Origin: Undaria pinnatifida
Lineage: Eukaryota > Sar > Phaeophyceae > Laminariales > Alariaceae
Assembly: GCA_012845835.1 (NCBI GenBank)
Contig: JABAKD010000020.1
Location: 1,808,936 to 1,872,935 of the forward strand
Length of the DNA: 64,000 bases
Reading direction: 5' to 3'
Position 1 is the stretch's first letter; each line of letters opens with the position of its first letter. A program made the translations under genes and the position numbers. The notes under the pieces were generated by a model, which saw only the letters and a list, made by a program, of their open reading frames with translations, had not been told where the DNA came from and made no database searches. Below, piece after piece: positions 1 through 11,369 of this stretch.

Positions 1-489
1 TGATTTCGTGTCATGTCGCTCGAGCACCAGCTCACGTCATCCCACGAGGTCTCTTACCTGTAGCCAGCTTGCACAGCACGGCCCACACAGCAGCAGCACT
101 AGAGTGCCATTCCGGAGCAGAGCTCAGAGGGTACCTGGCACCTGGCAAGGCGCTCTAACTACTGGCTGTTGCGCAGCTGGGTGCTTTGCTGTTGGCTGTT
201 GGGGCATCTGTTGAGTCGTTGGCTTCGTGGAGCAAGCATAGGCTTGCTTGTCGCGTTGTAGTGCGTTGAGTCTCCAATGGAGATGCTTCTCGAACGTGAT
301 AATCTTCAATGACGTAATTTTCTTTTGCAAGCACCACACACCAACACAACCCCCCATCGGTCATCGGTCGAGACACGTATCATATAATACCACTGGCCAC
401 GACCAGGTAAAAAATAAGGTCCGCGTCAGGGAACGGGTGCAGCATTCCAGGTGTCGTCGAGTATATATATATACATGATCGACCGGTCG
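1..489. other. No gene recognised; left flank of the SufE-BolA locus
   Basis: I see no convincing exon here. The missing N-terminal part of the SufE domain should lie upstream of 1261, so this stretch may be intron, but no peptide on the plus strand resembles the SufE N-terminus. A candidate donor at 131 follows a peptide without SufE similarity, so I did not use it. A short TA run lies near 463-474. Confidence 0.4.
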
Positions 490-796
490 CCCCGGTGGCG
501 TATCAGGTTATCTCGAGCCTGGTATAGGTCAGTTTCGTGAGTTCGAATCCCCCCGAGTGCATACACGTATAAATTCGTGCGGACTTTTTCTTGTGCACAA
601 ATTGACTTGCGGAAAGTGCGAGAGCGTGAGTTAGCAACACTCGATGAGAAACCGACGAGCAGTGGGATTGCTGAACCCTATGCGCGATAAAAATTGAAGG
701 CAAGAGCCGGGGGGAAGAAGGGACGACACCAGTGACCACGGCTTGTCCAGAAGCTGGAAAACACATGTTTGTGAAGCAAAAAAAAAAAAAAAAATG
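490..796 (+). mobile_element. SINE-like retroposon, copy 1 (tRNA-like head, poly-A tail)
   Basis: The head carries a B-box-like GTTCGAATCC at about 540-550 and starts with GGTCGCCCCGGTGG, the same start as a diverged copy near 21391. The body (about 590-760) is nearly identical, in reverse complement, to 46284-46480. The element ends in a run of 17 A at 778-794. A tRNA-like Pol III head, a conserved body and an A tail are the hallmarks of a SINE. No ORF is expected. Target duplications were not clear. Confidence 0.7.
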
Positions 797-1260
797 TGAA
801 TAGCCCTCCACCTTCAGCAGCCGTTTCGTTTGTTTTTTTGCTGTGTGTTGGCTCGACCAGAGTACCCTTTCCTGCTGCGACGCTCTTATTTAATTTATTT
901 CATTAACGTGAAAATTGTGAAACTGCTGTGTATTAACAACGATATCGTATGTTCAATTTACAAACACCATACGAGTCATAACTGAAATATAGATGTACCA
1001 CGCAGCTTGCAAAGTTGAGGTTCAACCATTCAATCGTCCGTACTCACAGCTGACGTTTTCAAATTTTTCCGTCAAAGAAAAAAAATAATAACGACAGCGA
1101 GGGCAAATCATCGAACTGCAGCGGCACTTGAAGAACATTTCCCCGAGAACTCGTATCGCCGACGTGTTGTATGTACTGTAGCCCACGCCTGTTGTCCACA
1201 AGACAATTTTTGTTGCGATTCACCGAGCCAATGCCTTGACCCCACCCCTGCATCGTTCAG
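797..1260. other. Non-coding stretch, probably intron before the SufE exon
   Basis: AT-rich sequence without a recognisable exon. It ends in an acceptor (TTCAG at 1256-1260) that opens the SufE exon, so it is most likely the 3' part of an intron. Confidence 0.45.
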
Positions 1261-4200
1261 GTGCCTCTCCACGGTGTACGTGGCGGCAGAGGTAAAGGCC
1301 GACGGTCTCGTTTACTTCCAGACGGATTCGGATGCCATGATCACCAAGGGCCTGGCTGGGCTACTTTCGATGGGGCTATCCGGCAACACCCCCGAGTCCA
1401 TCCAGACCGTCAAGCCGGAATTCATTAAGGTGGCGGGTCTTCACGCCAGCCTAACAGCAGGGTGCGTTGCAGCCCGGGCAAGCCGCCGACATGTAGAGTG
1501 CGATTTTACTACCGTGGCCTTCCGCTGCCAGCCCTCTGATTGAAATACCAAGCAATGGGTGTGGTGTGGGGGTGTGGGCGTATCATATCACAATAGACAT
1601 ACAACGACATCCCAATTTTTAGCGTATTCATCGTCGCATCTCATCAATGGGCGCGGAATTCAGCGGATGTGGGAGGCACGATGCAGTTCGAAGATCTGTC
1701 TGCACGGTGCGCGGTGCCACGTTGTTGTCACGTACGTCTCAGGCACCCCCCCGCTGTTTTTCGGTCGACCCCGTGTTCTACCTCGAAAATCCCTAGGTAG
1801 CCCGCCTACGTAGCACGTTTTAGCGGCGTTTTTGTTGCGGGAGAGCGGGCTTCGGTGAAACCCTGCGGTCGGGTCGGTGGCTGTCGTTAGGTTTCAGACC
1901 AACATTGTCCCCAACCCGCTCCATGGCTGCGATCGTGCATCGATTCACACCGGTATATGTTTTTTTATTTGCTTGTTCCCGACGCAATGTGTGTTCTTGA
2001 CATCAAACTGATCTGTCCACCCATATATTATACATGCAGCACAGCGACAGTATTAATTGATTAGTTGTGTCCGTGCCGATGCCTCCTCCTAGAGAGACGT
2101 GCTCTCTCCGCTGGTTCAAGTACACTCCCCCAAATACTCTCCCCCACGAATGCCGCTCGCAATATCGAGTTAAAGAGTTAATATTTGGTATCATAGTGAC
2201 CCCCATGACTAGTGGAAAAGAGTGACTTGGCCAATTTTTTCTTTACCGGCCTCGGGCTGTCTCTAGGAGCGAAACTCGTATCGACCAATAACAGGCCTTC
2301 AATTTTTTCCAGTAGCATTCAGGCTTTTTCCCAGGGGGGGCGAAAAATCAATTGCGCCGCATTTTGCACGATCCGGACGGACGTACTCCAAGGCATGTCT
2401 GTAGAATTTCTCGCGAAAAAAATTGAAGATCTGACCTGCCTGTGTTCAACATTAAGCAAAGTCTAGCGAAAAAACCGGATCCTACACTAAAACCAAGCCA
2501 TTTGAAGGCAATAACGTATCTTTCTCATTTTTATGCACAAAAGGCTAAATGTCAACGCCGTTTTTGAGAGATGGACCCTAAAATGTTGCACACGTGTTCT
2601 ACATGCCCATCCCGAGGCCTGACCCGCGTTTTTTTCCACCCTTTTTTATTTTTCGCCGAAATATATTGGGCTAAGGTGGTCCACATTTCCCGAAATGTCT
2701 TAACTGACGAAAAACCAAGCGAAAAAAACAAACATCGGGTGGGATCTTCGCAAGAGCACATAGAAGACGTGCAAAATTTCACGGTCTGGATTGAAAAAAC
2801 GGCGTGGACATTCGCCGGGGAATAAACTTGAGGTTTTTAACGTGAACCAGCCTGTATACAAATTGCAAATACAGCAAGGTGATTTGACCATACAATGCCG
2901 AACGCAATGGATGCGGGTGCGGAGCGTATGCACGCCAGCACATTGTACTACGTGCAAGGAGGAAATAAAATACTAAGAAAGAGAAGAAAATAATATTCCA
3001 CGCCGACCCACTGCATATCTATGATAGGCGCAACAACGGCTTCATCAATATGCTGCGGACGATGAAGGCAAAGGCGATTTCGTTGGGCGGCGAGTCTGCC
3101 CTTCGTGCTGCCGTGGAGCAAGCGATGCCGGCTGAAATCGAGGAGGAGGCAGAGCAGCAGGAGGGCGGGACGATGGCGACACGAATCGCCGACAAGTACG
3201 TTAAGGGGCTATTCGGGGCATCCTCAAGTACCAGGGTATTTGTTTTGTGTTTCCTTTTCGTATTCGAGTGAAACACCCTGTTAAAATTGTTTTTTGAGCA
3301 GAAGCTGTGCTATTACTAGTGTATATCGGTATATTTTAGCGATAGGAAACACGCCTGACGAAAAACGAAATACCTGCCCGAACATCAGATATTTGAAGAA
3401 AGCTTACTCTACCGGCAGTCTGTTTGGTACATCTGGTTCAGAACACGCGAACGCTGTAAGTAAGCCCCCGCCATCCTTTGGACAACTTGAAAAACGTACC
3501 AGGTACAAATTTTCACGCAGCCGATGTTGTAGAACATGGACCTTGGGCGTCAATACCGACCACTTGCATAGCAACCGATGCCAGCCTCTAGTAATAACGG
3601 AGCCCCCGAAGTACGAGCGCCGCAAAGCAGTTGCGTAGGCTACGAGTAGAGGCTGCATAATGACCAAAATACGGGAATGTCTTCACGGAATGCGCACATG
3701 ACAAGGATACCGTTTAAAGAGCCTACTGATAGTTACAGACATATCGGAGTTCATGTAATCTAGAGCGTTAATCAAATATCAGATTTACAGCCATACAAGG
3801 TTTGGTTCATGAAATGCGACGCTTTCAGTAACGTTTTATTGGCCACTCAATTCTGGAGATGGTGCAGCTGCTGCGGACAACAGTATTCCTCAGGCATTCG
3901 CTGTTCGTTTTTACGGCCGAGGCCTTAAGCCTTTACACTCTCCTCGGTACCAGGTAGCTTCTAGACAGGCAGTGGTCGCAGCACAATGGTACTGCCGTTG
4001 TTCGTACTGTCACAACTGAAACTGTATTTGGTAGTCAGGCGATTCTTGTCGTAACACAGTAAGCCGGAATCGAAGGCATCGCAACGAAATTTTTCTCGAC
4101 GAACTTGATCAACAAGTTCAAGCGGACGATTTCGAAGTGGAAATAATAACGTACCTTGTAGTTGAAACAGGTACGTGGGTGATTCCTGTTGGGGGTCGTC

Positions 4201-5512
4201 GGTTCGAAGTCCTTGATTGTCAAGTTTGTCTGGAGACTATGTTGCGTTGCGACTCCAGCTTGTTGTGGTGCGAGAATAACCACGAGCCGAATGCTGTAAA
4301 TAACACTCCACCGTCCATTGGTCAACTTTAAAAACGCACAGTTTTTCGCGCCACTGATGTTGTGTACCATTGAACTTGAACGACGATGCCGTCCACTCGC
4401 ATACCAACCGATGCCAGCCTCTAACGGAGCCCCCGAGTTTCGTAAAGCACGAGCGCCGCAAAGCAGTTGTATGGGCTACGTGGCTGCAGAATTACCAAAA
4501 TACCGTAATGTCTTTACGGAATGCAAACGCGACAAGGGTACGTTTTAGTATTTTGCCACCTGGCCTGGTAGGAGTTACTCGGGCCAAATGTAAGATTTCT
4601 TGAAGTATCAGATGTACACCCATACAGGTTTGGTTCACGACGTGTGACGCTTTCCGTAAGCCGAGCTTGTTGACCACTCACTACGTGTGTACTGGAAATT
4701 ATATACAATAGCTGCTGCAGAAATACATTTTTACAGAAATTCACTTTTTTTTTGTCGTTCCAGCTCTTTAAATTCCCTCGGTAGTTTCTAGATACTTGGC
4801 AGGCATTAGTCGCAACAAAATAGTGCTGCCGTAGTTCGTACTGTTCACGATACAACTGAAGCTGTGGTTGGTAGCCAAGTGATTGTTGTCGCAACACAGC
4901 AAGCTGGAGTCAAACGCATCGCAACACAATTTCTCGACAAACGTGACTACCAACGATTTCGAACTGATCTCGAACCAGAAATAACCACGTACCTGTTCAC
5001 TGTGTTGCAATGCGTTCGACCGCAGCTTACTGTGTTGCGAGAACAATCACTCGGTCACCAAGTTGCAGCCTCAGCCGTGAAAAATACGAGCCACAGCAAC
5101 TCTCTTATGTGTAAGTATTCCGCTGGGGGAGTGTGATGGAGCCGGCGGGTGTTTGTAGAGTTTTTAGCTAGGTGAATGATTTACTTTCAATGTTGTCAAG
5201 GGGCTTTGGCGTACAGAACGCTTATCCACTCAATACCTTGCCTGCACTTGTCTGCACCTGTTTGTGCACCTTGCTTGGAACCATCGCATGTCGCTGTCCA
5301 GGTTGCAACAATTAGAGCCGTTGAAGTTAGAGATCCAGGACGAGTCGGGCGGAGAGGAGTCGAAGTTCATGATCAGCGTCGTCAGCAAATCTTTCGAGGG
5401 CTTGCCACTGCTGAAACGGCACCGGTCTGTGTACGGCCTCATTGCCGACGAGATGAAAATTGTACACGCTGTTACGCTCGCCACCAACACCCCTGAGGAA
5501 GTGGGCATGTAA
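1261..5512 (+). CDS. SufE-BolA fusion protein, 3' part (Fe-S cluster assembly)
   Basis: Three exons are visible: 1261-1461, 3028-3195 and 5302-5512 (stop TAA). Introns 1462-3027 and 3196-5301 have GT/AG ends, and the joined frame stays open for 192 residues. The first exon opens with Gly-Cys-Leu-Ser-Thr-Val, the SufE active-site Cys that accepts sulfur from a cysteine desulfurase, followed by the SDA...KGL and SG-TPE blocks. Exon 2 supplies the SufE end (RNNGF-NML) and an acidic linker. Exon 3 completes a BolA domain with the RHR signature (KRHRSVYGLIADEM), the IHAV block and TPEEV. SufE activates SufS in the plastid SUF system; BolA domains pair with monothiol glutaredoxins and can restrain SufE. 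The same fusion is known as plant SufE1. The N-terminal exons, including any targeting peptide, are missing and probably lie to the left of the window. Confidence 0.9.
2111..2850 (+). mobile_element. Non-autonomous TIR DNA transposon, copy 1 (740 bp)
   Basis: The ends are imperfect inverted repeats: CTGGTTCAAG at 2111 and CGTGAACCAG ending at 2850. Similarity of the arms continues inward for about 45 bases to GCGAATG/ACGAATG. A second copy in opposite orientation lies at 48061-48809, colinear over its length. No transposase reading frame is present and no clear target duplication was found, so the superfamily is open. It sits inside the first visible intron of the SufE-BolA gene. Confidence 0.7.
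2866..2945 (+). repeat. Dispersed repeat, inverted relative to 25986-26066
   Basis: About 78 bases match 25986-26066 in reverse complement with roughly 85-90% identity by eye. It begins directly downstream of the TIR element at 2111-2850. The T-rich flank at 25880-25985 also resembles the complement of the A-rich flank at 2946-3000, so the full repeat may be near 130 bp. Confidence 0.7.
3440..5050. repeat. Tandem duplication of an ~830 bp unit with internal foldback arms
   Basis: Unit A (about 3440-4275) and unit B (about 4285-5050) align in order. Shared blocks include GATGCCAGCCTCTA at 3579 and 4411, GAGCGCCGCAAAGCAGTTG at 3615 and 4451, and TTCTAGA at 3959 and 4788. Each unit ends in an inverted repeat: 4044-4090 against 4215-4278, and 4881-4935 against 4995-5050, separated by a short loop. 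It occupies most of the last intron of SufE-BolA. No protein is evident. It could be a foldback-type element that duplicated, or a segmental duplication. Confidence 0.65.
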
Positions 5513-6779
5513 ACGGTTGCATTTAGAGCCTTGCACGGTTCACTACATCGTCCAGGAGATGAAAAAGCGCGAGAGAGTCGCGCTGCACTCGTAGGTGGCC
5601 ATTATTTCGATTGAAGCACGAATCGACTCTGTGAAGAGCTCGTGAGCTGTATTTGGGAGGGCGGTCATTGATACTTGACTGCTGTTGCTGCTCGCGTAAG
5701 CGTTGTTGCGTGCCCTGTGCTGTTCGGCTTGGCTCCTCGTTTGGGGATGTGGCGCCGCACCATATGCTTCACTTTGTGAGGTGCATGCCTGGGATTTTTG
5801 ACACTGACACCGGCGGCGGGTGCCGTAGTTCGTTAACCTGCTATTAATATACAACCTGCCATCACACGGATGTTGTTCATTCTTTCTGGAAATTTGGGTC
5901 CTCTGGGAGCTTGAATTGCGAGCATTTCCTTCCTCTGGTCCACGAATGCGAGTATTACTGTTGTAAATACTCATCACTTAGCTAGTCTGCAGTAGGGCTA
6001 ACCTGCTCCATGGTGGTAGAGGTAGAACGCACCAGGACCCATCACAAAATGCGTCATGTGTACGCATGAAGAGTTTAAGCATGTATTGACGGGAACCCGC
6101 ATCGCCTGCCCGTGTGTCGCCTGAGGTCGCTTGCCGAACTCCAAAACGTAGATTTTTGCCAAGACTTTTGATAAATACGAGTTATTTTTCGTCGACGTGT
6201 GGTGCCCGGTGCAGACCCCCAGAGAGGATAGCCCGAGAGCTGTGATACGGCAACCAAGCCTCTGTCTTTGCAGCGAAAGTAAACAAAGCGGCCTAACGCA
6301 TAAACAGCGCACAGGAGACTTTTCCAGAAGACGTTGGGGTTTCCATGTACGTTCGAGCATCAAGCCAACTCCAAAAACAAGAGAGCAGGACGACGCCATT
6401 GCGCTAAAGTAAGCGCTGAAAGCCCAAGCGAATCGACAAGAATGGGCAAAAACTCTTGTTAACTGGAAACAAACGAAAAACATGACGGCCATCCACCCCC
6501 CCACACCGATGTGTAGCAAACGCGCGTCTGGTGGAGACCGAGCCCGCTCTTCAGTGATGCCGCCGATTTCAAAAGTTAAAAAAGCTAGCTCCTTTCAATC
6601 CTCGCCACAACGCTCTTCTTGCTAGCGAGGACACGGCGGGTACAAACCGCTAATAATGGTCCCGACTTGTTTTTCGGGCTAGCCGCTTTGCATGCGTGCT
6701 TTAGGTCAATTCTAGACATGGAACGCCTCCGTAGATTATGAAAACACGAATATTTTGAAATGCTGAAGCCCGGGGCTAG
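5513..6779. other. Intergenic stretch, no gene recognised
   Basis: This follows the SufE-BolA stop codon and should hold its 3' UTR. Open frames of 144 and 173 codons exist on the minus strand (5543-5977 and 5998-6519), but neither shows a domain, a usual exon context or a recognisable composition, so I do not call them genes. Confidence 0.4.
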
Positions 6780-7310
6780 ATGTTAAATATCTCCGTAGTC
6801 GTTTTAAATCTCGCTCACGCTTTTCCTCAAAAGGGGTCCCGTAAGAAAACCTTTAGAGGGGCATATACGACAGGTTTACCACTGCATGTTCCTCCGACCG
6901 GCTGGCGGAAACGGAACTACGACGACCACAGCCTCTCGTACGCCGACGCGCTTGCCAAGACAGGGAGCATTGAGGCGACAGTGCGGAAACGGAGAAAATT
7001 GTTCGCGGGATTCGTGGTACATATGGGGGAGGAGCGTCTGCCACAGAGGGTGGTGTTTGGGGAGTTAGTTGGGGGTGAGGGCTACTCAGGGGGGCAAGCG
7101 AAGGACTGGATGGATTGGACAGTATGCTTGGAGGAAGATACGACGGAATTTGGCATGAAGTTCGAAGGGTGGCGAAAGGTTGCACAGAAGGCCGGCAGAT
7201 GGTTTTGACGGATCGAGGAGGGGGCAGAGGTTTTCATGCGGGAATGGCATAACGCGGAGAGCTGTAGAGCTGCAGAGCGAGACGCGAAGGCCGCGGCAGC
7301 GCCACCTCCG
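6780..7310 (+). mobile_element. LINE-type reverse transcriptase ORF, C-terminal fragment
   Basis: The translated frame from 6780 matches the tail that follows the reverse transcriptase domain in many Jockey/CR1-like LINEs: an RRK..F.G.V.HMGEERLP block, then VVFGEL, then a W-D-W-C-L-E-D segment, then a W..VA..A..W block. The same frame continues past a TGA at 7206-7208 into FMREWH.AE, also typical of this tail. No catalytic reverse transcriptase or endonuclease part was found upstream, so this is a 5'-truncated, inactive copy. The assignment rests on motif memory, not on a search. Confidence 0.6.
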
Positions 7311-7319
7311 ACATCTATA

Positions 7320-7445
7320 CGCGGCGAGGGGGAGAGGGCGGGGGGGAGGGGGGGACGGGGGACGGGAGGAGGGGTCAAGGGGAGGGGAGAGGAGGGGACG
7401 GGGGGGGGGGGGGGCGGGGGGGGCGGGGGGGGGCGGAGGGGGGAC
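7320..7445 (+). repeat. G-rich tract, potential G-quadruplex
   Basis: More than 100 bases are almost pure G with scattered A and C, including several runs of eight or more G near 7398-7435. It lies immediately downstream of the LINE fragment. Its complement reads as poly-proline in any frame, which explains the proline-rich open frames opposite it; these are not genes. Confidence 0.8.
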
Positions 7446-9890
7446 GTCCTGCCCAAGTAACTGAATTCTGAGTCTTGCCATCATCGTCCTCAAGTATGTG
7501 TGCTTCCTCATTCCCGTAAGTAGCTAGCGTAAGGCCGCCCGAACTTCTTCGCCTTGCTACAATGTTCTCCCCTAAGTGCTCTTTTTGCACTTGATGCCCT
7601 CTATGTACCCAATGCCCTTTTCAGTCGGTGTCTAGGACCTACTATTTATTTACGGTGTTTTTCCTTTCCTTTCCTTGCGTTCTTTTATTTTATTTTCCAG
7701 TTGACTTGGGCCTTTCGTACGCATGCGTATTGATAGAATTGACTGGGTGGTTGCTGATGTTTTTTTGCCAACCCCCCTCTGCAGACGAGCTCACGTACGT
7801 ATTCACTTGACTACATGTGTATTATATACATGGTTGTCTTGCGACTCGTATTTCATTTTGTTTGCTTTTAGATCGGACGCCTTTTATTTTCGTAGCGCTG
7901 TGTAGCTTGTCTTACCTCGCTGCACACATCTGCTGCTGGCGAGTCTCGGTAACCTATTTTCCTTGCTTGTTTATTTTTTTCTTTCTCACTATTGTTTTTT
8001 TTTTTCCTCTTTGGATTTATACATTGCTTAGGTTTCCTGGGTGGCATGCGGTGTAGTCAGTTTCAGCTGCGAGTCTTGAAACGTATGTACCAGTATGGGC
8101 CTGTTGGCCTGTTACGTACGTACGCTGACTTTCGGTTTCACGGTTATATTTTATGGCGGATGTACGACTTGCTTCAGCTATGGTACAAACATGTATATGT
8201 ACCACTTTTGATGCGTTTTCTTTTTTCCCTGGGGCATTCTTAAACTCCAGAGTGACTGGAGCCTGCACTGTGACCAGAGACTTCATTATGCGAGTCAACG
8301 CGAGAACATCGACAATAACTTATTATCGTAGGTGGAACAAGTTGAAAAACTTGAAAACAGGCGTTTAGTACTCATCTCCGATAACAACTCAAGAGCTAAT
8401 ATTTGAGCGCAACAGCAAAAGGCGGATGCAATCGATCTCTAACAAGCGCGGAGAAAACCAAAGTAAAGTCGGGCGAGGTCCTGGCAACGCGGCTTTCCCC
8501 AACTGGTACGTACTGTACATCACCATCACGAAGAGCTACCTGGTACCAGCTGGTACTCTTATAAACACCGGCATCGCCCGCGACGATGCGACACAGCTAT
8601 ATGCTCAAACCGCAGTCCACTGGAAAAAACACGTCTTCCCGTATGTATGGCTGGCCGCATGGTAATAATGCTACCGACTAATAATACCACCGACTACATG
8701 CGGCCACGCTTACAGGCGCACTCCCCTCGTGTACTACTGCGTTGTGGTTGGCAGTGATCGAACAATCATTAAGTTATGAAAGGCTGCCATATAGAGCGAT
8801 CGATCGGCTGCACTCGAAGCCCACAAAAGACAAAAGAACCATGATCACGAAGCCCCTCCCGGCCCTATTGTCAACGCGAATTGCACACCAGCATCAACGA
8901 CACATTGGCCAATCCTCGTATACGATACCCCACTCATGACGCTCTCGGCGTCAAGGCAACCCTCTCTAACAGCCGTCACGGTACAACGCCAAGAAGAAGT
9001 GTAGTACACCGACAGCGCAAACACGTCCATGGGCATGTACCCCCTCGCATCCAAGACGAGGCGCATCGGCCGTTAATATATCATTGTTTCCATTCACCGC
9101 AAACCCCAGCCAAACCCTCTTCGCTCCACCTGCATTCGTTTGCGGGTGGTCTATTCCTCTAATATTCCCTCTAGTAGAAAAAATATCGTCTCTCTGACGT
9201 CTCTAACGTAACCACGCCAGTATGTGTGCGTTGTACATATCATACAGTAAAGACCCGCCAACAAGATTGTCCTATTTGGAGGGAGAGCCTCAGATAATTT
9301 TTGTGTCGCCACCCTTGAACAAGCTTGAGCATAGGCTTCTGTATAGGATTTAGTGTGGCGCACGCCGCTGAGCAAGATTTCTTAGTCCAATCTTCGTAGC
9401 GTCCGCCCAAAAGTGGGCCTGACTTGCTTTCTTATTGGGCACTTTCTCAGTGGCGGGCCTGTACTGACTGCACACATAAAACAGTGTAATGCAACACAGC
9501 AGTACAGTTACCATACGATTATGTAGTACTCGGTATGCACGAAAATAAACGTGCGACAGTCCAAGTAGACAATCCTATATAGTTTGATACGTACCGCTCG
9601 CTGGTGGGCGATGGAGCTTCATCTTACGCTCGCGCTACGTCGAATCCACCTCAGCCATGAAAGACGTGACGCATTGAGCACCGCCTTTTGCCACGAGGGT
9701 AGACGCGCGGCCTTTCGTGACCAAGGCGTCGGTTTGCCTTCTCGCGCTCCCCCCACCTCTATAGGATATCGATGTGTACATCAGTCATTGCATACTCTGT
9801 CACACAAGCCGGTAATAATCGTCCACACTGACATTGAATCAAGTCTCATATCATCCCTGGCAAGCACCAGGTGGTGGACTTCATCAAGGT
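7446..9890. other. Intergenic stretch, no gene recognised
   Basis: 7600-8060 is T-rich with mixed TTTCC and TTTTT runs, probably LINE 3' or other repeat-derived sequence. 8060-9890 has only short open frames without domains. A TACCTGGTA motif lies at 8537-8545. The right end is the 3' flank of the minus-strand gene at 9891. Confidence 0.4.
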
Positions 9891-10472
9891 CTACCGGTTC
9901 AGAGCGTGAACTTCAACGAACGCGTCTACAAACGAGAAGCAATTGTTCGAGATAAGCGACAAGCGATCGGGGTACGCCCTGACAAAATTTCGCATGTCCT
10001 CTAAAGTGCAGTCACTTTCCCCCACGCAAACAGACCCCGGTGGCAAAAATTGAAGCTCCCGCTCCCTGAACTTCCCTTCCACGTCGCCGCCCGTCAGCAG
10101 CCGCAAGGTGGTAGGCAACGCTGCCGGGTCTTTAGGCAAGAAATCGAAGAGAACCAAACGCTCGTCGCCCTTCTCGTGCTTCCCAGGCCAGGCACACGGC
10201 TTCTCTGCGCTTCTGACGCTTTCCACTATGACTGCGTAGTGCAGGCGTAGCTGGGGAGGGCCAACTTCAAGAGGGTACCTCGCAGTGAAAAGCTTATATC
10301 GCGGTCCGGTACCGACAACGCCGCCGCTCACCGTGAAAGCATGGCAACCCTCCAGCCGTATCATTGCTATCGATAGCAAAGGAAGGAGCATCCCCATACA
10401 GCACCAGGGGTTGGCGTTCGCGGCATTCCTTCGTCCAGGCATCATATTTCCCCTACGCAGGTGCTGCTCCAT
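9891..10472 (-). CDS. Hypothetical protein with leader peptide and permuted-papain-like His/Asn-Cys pattern
   Basis: A single open frame of 193 residues. Residues 26-45 are hydrophobic and end in Gly-Cys-His-Ala followed by Phe46. A Phe directly after a signal cleavage site is the heterokont plastid-import signature, so plastid targeting is plausible; the first 25 residues or an internal Met at 26 or 28 could be the true start. The mature part has LHYAVIVES (His78), VLFDFLPKDP (108-116), an LL-GG-VEGK--ERELQFLP block and SNNCFSFVDAF (Cys178). A leading His followed by a late Asn-Cys recalls permuted NlpC/P60-type folds (PPPDE, LRAT-like), and the order of blocks recalls an uncharacterised plant family as I remember it. 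Function is unknown. It is divergent from the SGNH gene, with 897 bases between the start codons. Confidence 0.65.
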   Translation of the reverse strand: MEQHLRRGNMMPGRRNAANANPWCCMGMLLPLLSIAMIRLEGCHAFTVSGGVVGTGPRYKLFTARYPLEVGPPQLRLHYAVIVESVRSAEKPCAWPGKHEKGDERLVLFDFLPKDPAALPTTLRLLTGGDVEGKFRERELQFLPPGSVCVGESDCTLEDMRNFVRAYPDRLSLISNNCFSFVDAFVEVHALNR

Positions 10473-11369
10473 CAGCTCGGGGGTAAGAGAGCAGGGTGAA
10501 GGTGGTGCTGCTCAAGTTTTGTGTTTGTGTAGTACGTACTACAAGGCAGATGGACTCGTACAACAGCAGCTGTGACACACCCGTATCACAGCGAAGGAGG
10601 CAGCGAGAGGGTCTCTCCCTTCAGTGCCGGTTTGATAGTGCCTACGTGCGGTATAGTGCCGGTTAAATCGCTGGCACGGCTGGAACCTGCAAGACTATAC
10701 TATTTTATAATCGGTACCAAACCCAATAGTGCTGGTGTCCTTTATAACGCTGATATTGCTGGCTGACACATACCAGCATTCTCCAGTACATAGATGACAT
10801 GCGGCGGGTTTCCAAGCGGGACTGTCGGGTTTGGTCTTTGTTTCTGTTGTACCTGTGGTGCTCTGTTGAGTTGTTGCAGTTTGCTGGACGACCGAGCTAG
10901 TAGGAGGGGAGAGGCAGATCAGACGCCAGGTAGTGGGTAAGCGCTTCAGAATGTTTCCTGCTTCTGTTTGCTCCGAACTGAGGTTTCGCTCGTCGCACGG
11001 TGCAGACATCGACCCCCAACACCGCATGTTGCATGCCACATTTCATGCATATGGGTAATTCCTGTACTGCTGCCGTTCGTTGCTGTCTATGCTGCTCGCT
11101 GATCGAAAGGTAGGGTGTCATCAACCATCAACTGAGCATCAACTTCTGGAGATTTATGTCCCAGCCAGACAGCACAGAGAAGAAGGCCAGCGATAATTTC
11201 AATTTTTGTTGATTCGAAAATCTTCGTCGTTTTAAATCTGGTGGACGGTGGAGAGGGCGAGAGGCGAGCGCACAGCGCCTAGGGCTGTCATCAGTTTATT
11301 ATTTAGCACTAACTACTCGTATAGACCCACGTCTAGTGGCTGAGTGGTCGACGCCGGTTTCGTTGCAAG
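10473..11369. other. Divergent intergenic region (possible shared promoter)
   Basis: Lies between the start codons of the minus-strand gene at 10472 and the SGNH gene at 11370. No exon or repeat was recognised, and no clear TATA box. The last 100 bases before 11370 probably include the SGNH 5' UTR. Confidence 0.45.

Noticed and set aside
1-130. N-terminal SufE exon ending at a GG/GT donor near 130
   Set aside because: The phase would fit the exon at 1261, but the peptide has no SufE similarity.
5998-6519. 173-codon minus-strand frame
   Set aside because: No recognisable domain, and composition is like the surrounding intergenic DNA.
7082-7511. Proline-rich frames opposite the G-rich tract
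   Set aside because: Any frame of a C-rich tract reads as Pro; the tract lies in LINE 3' sequence.
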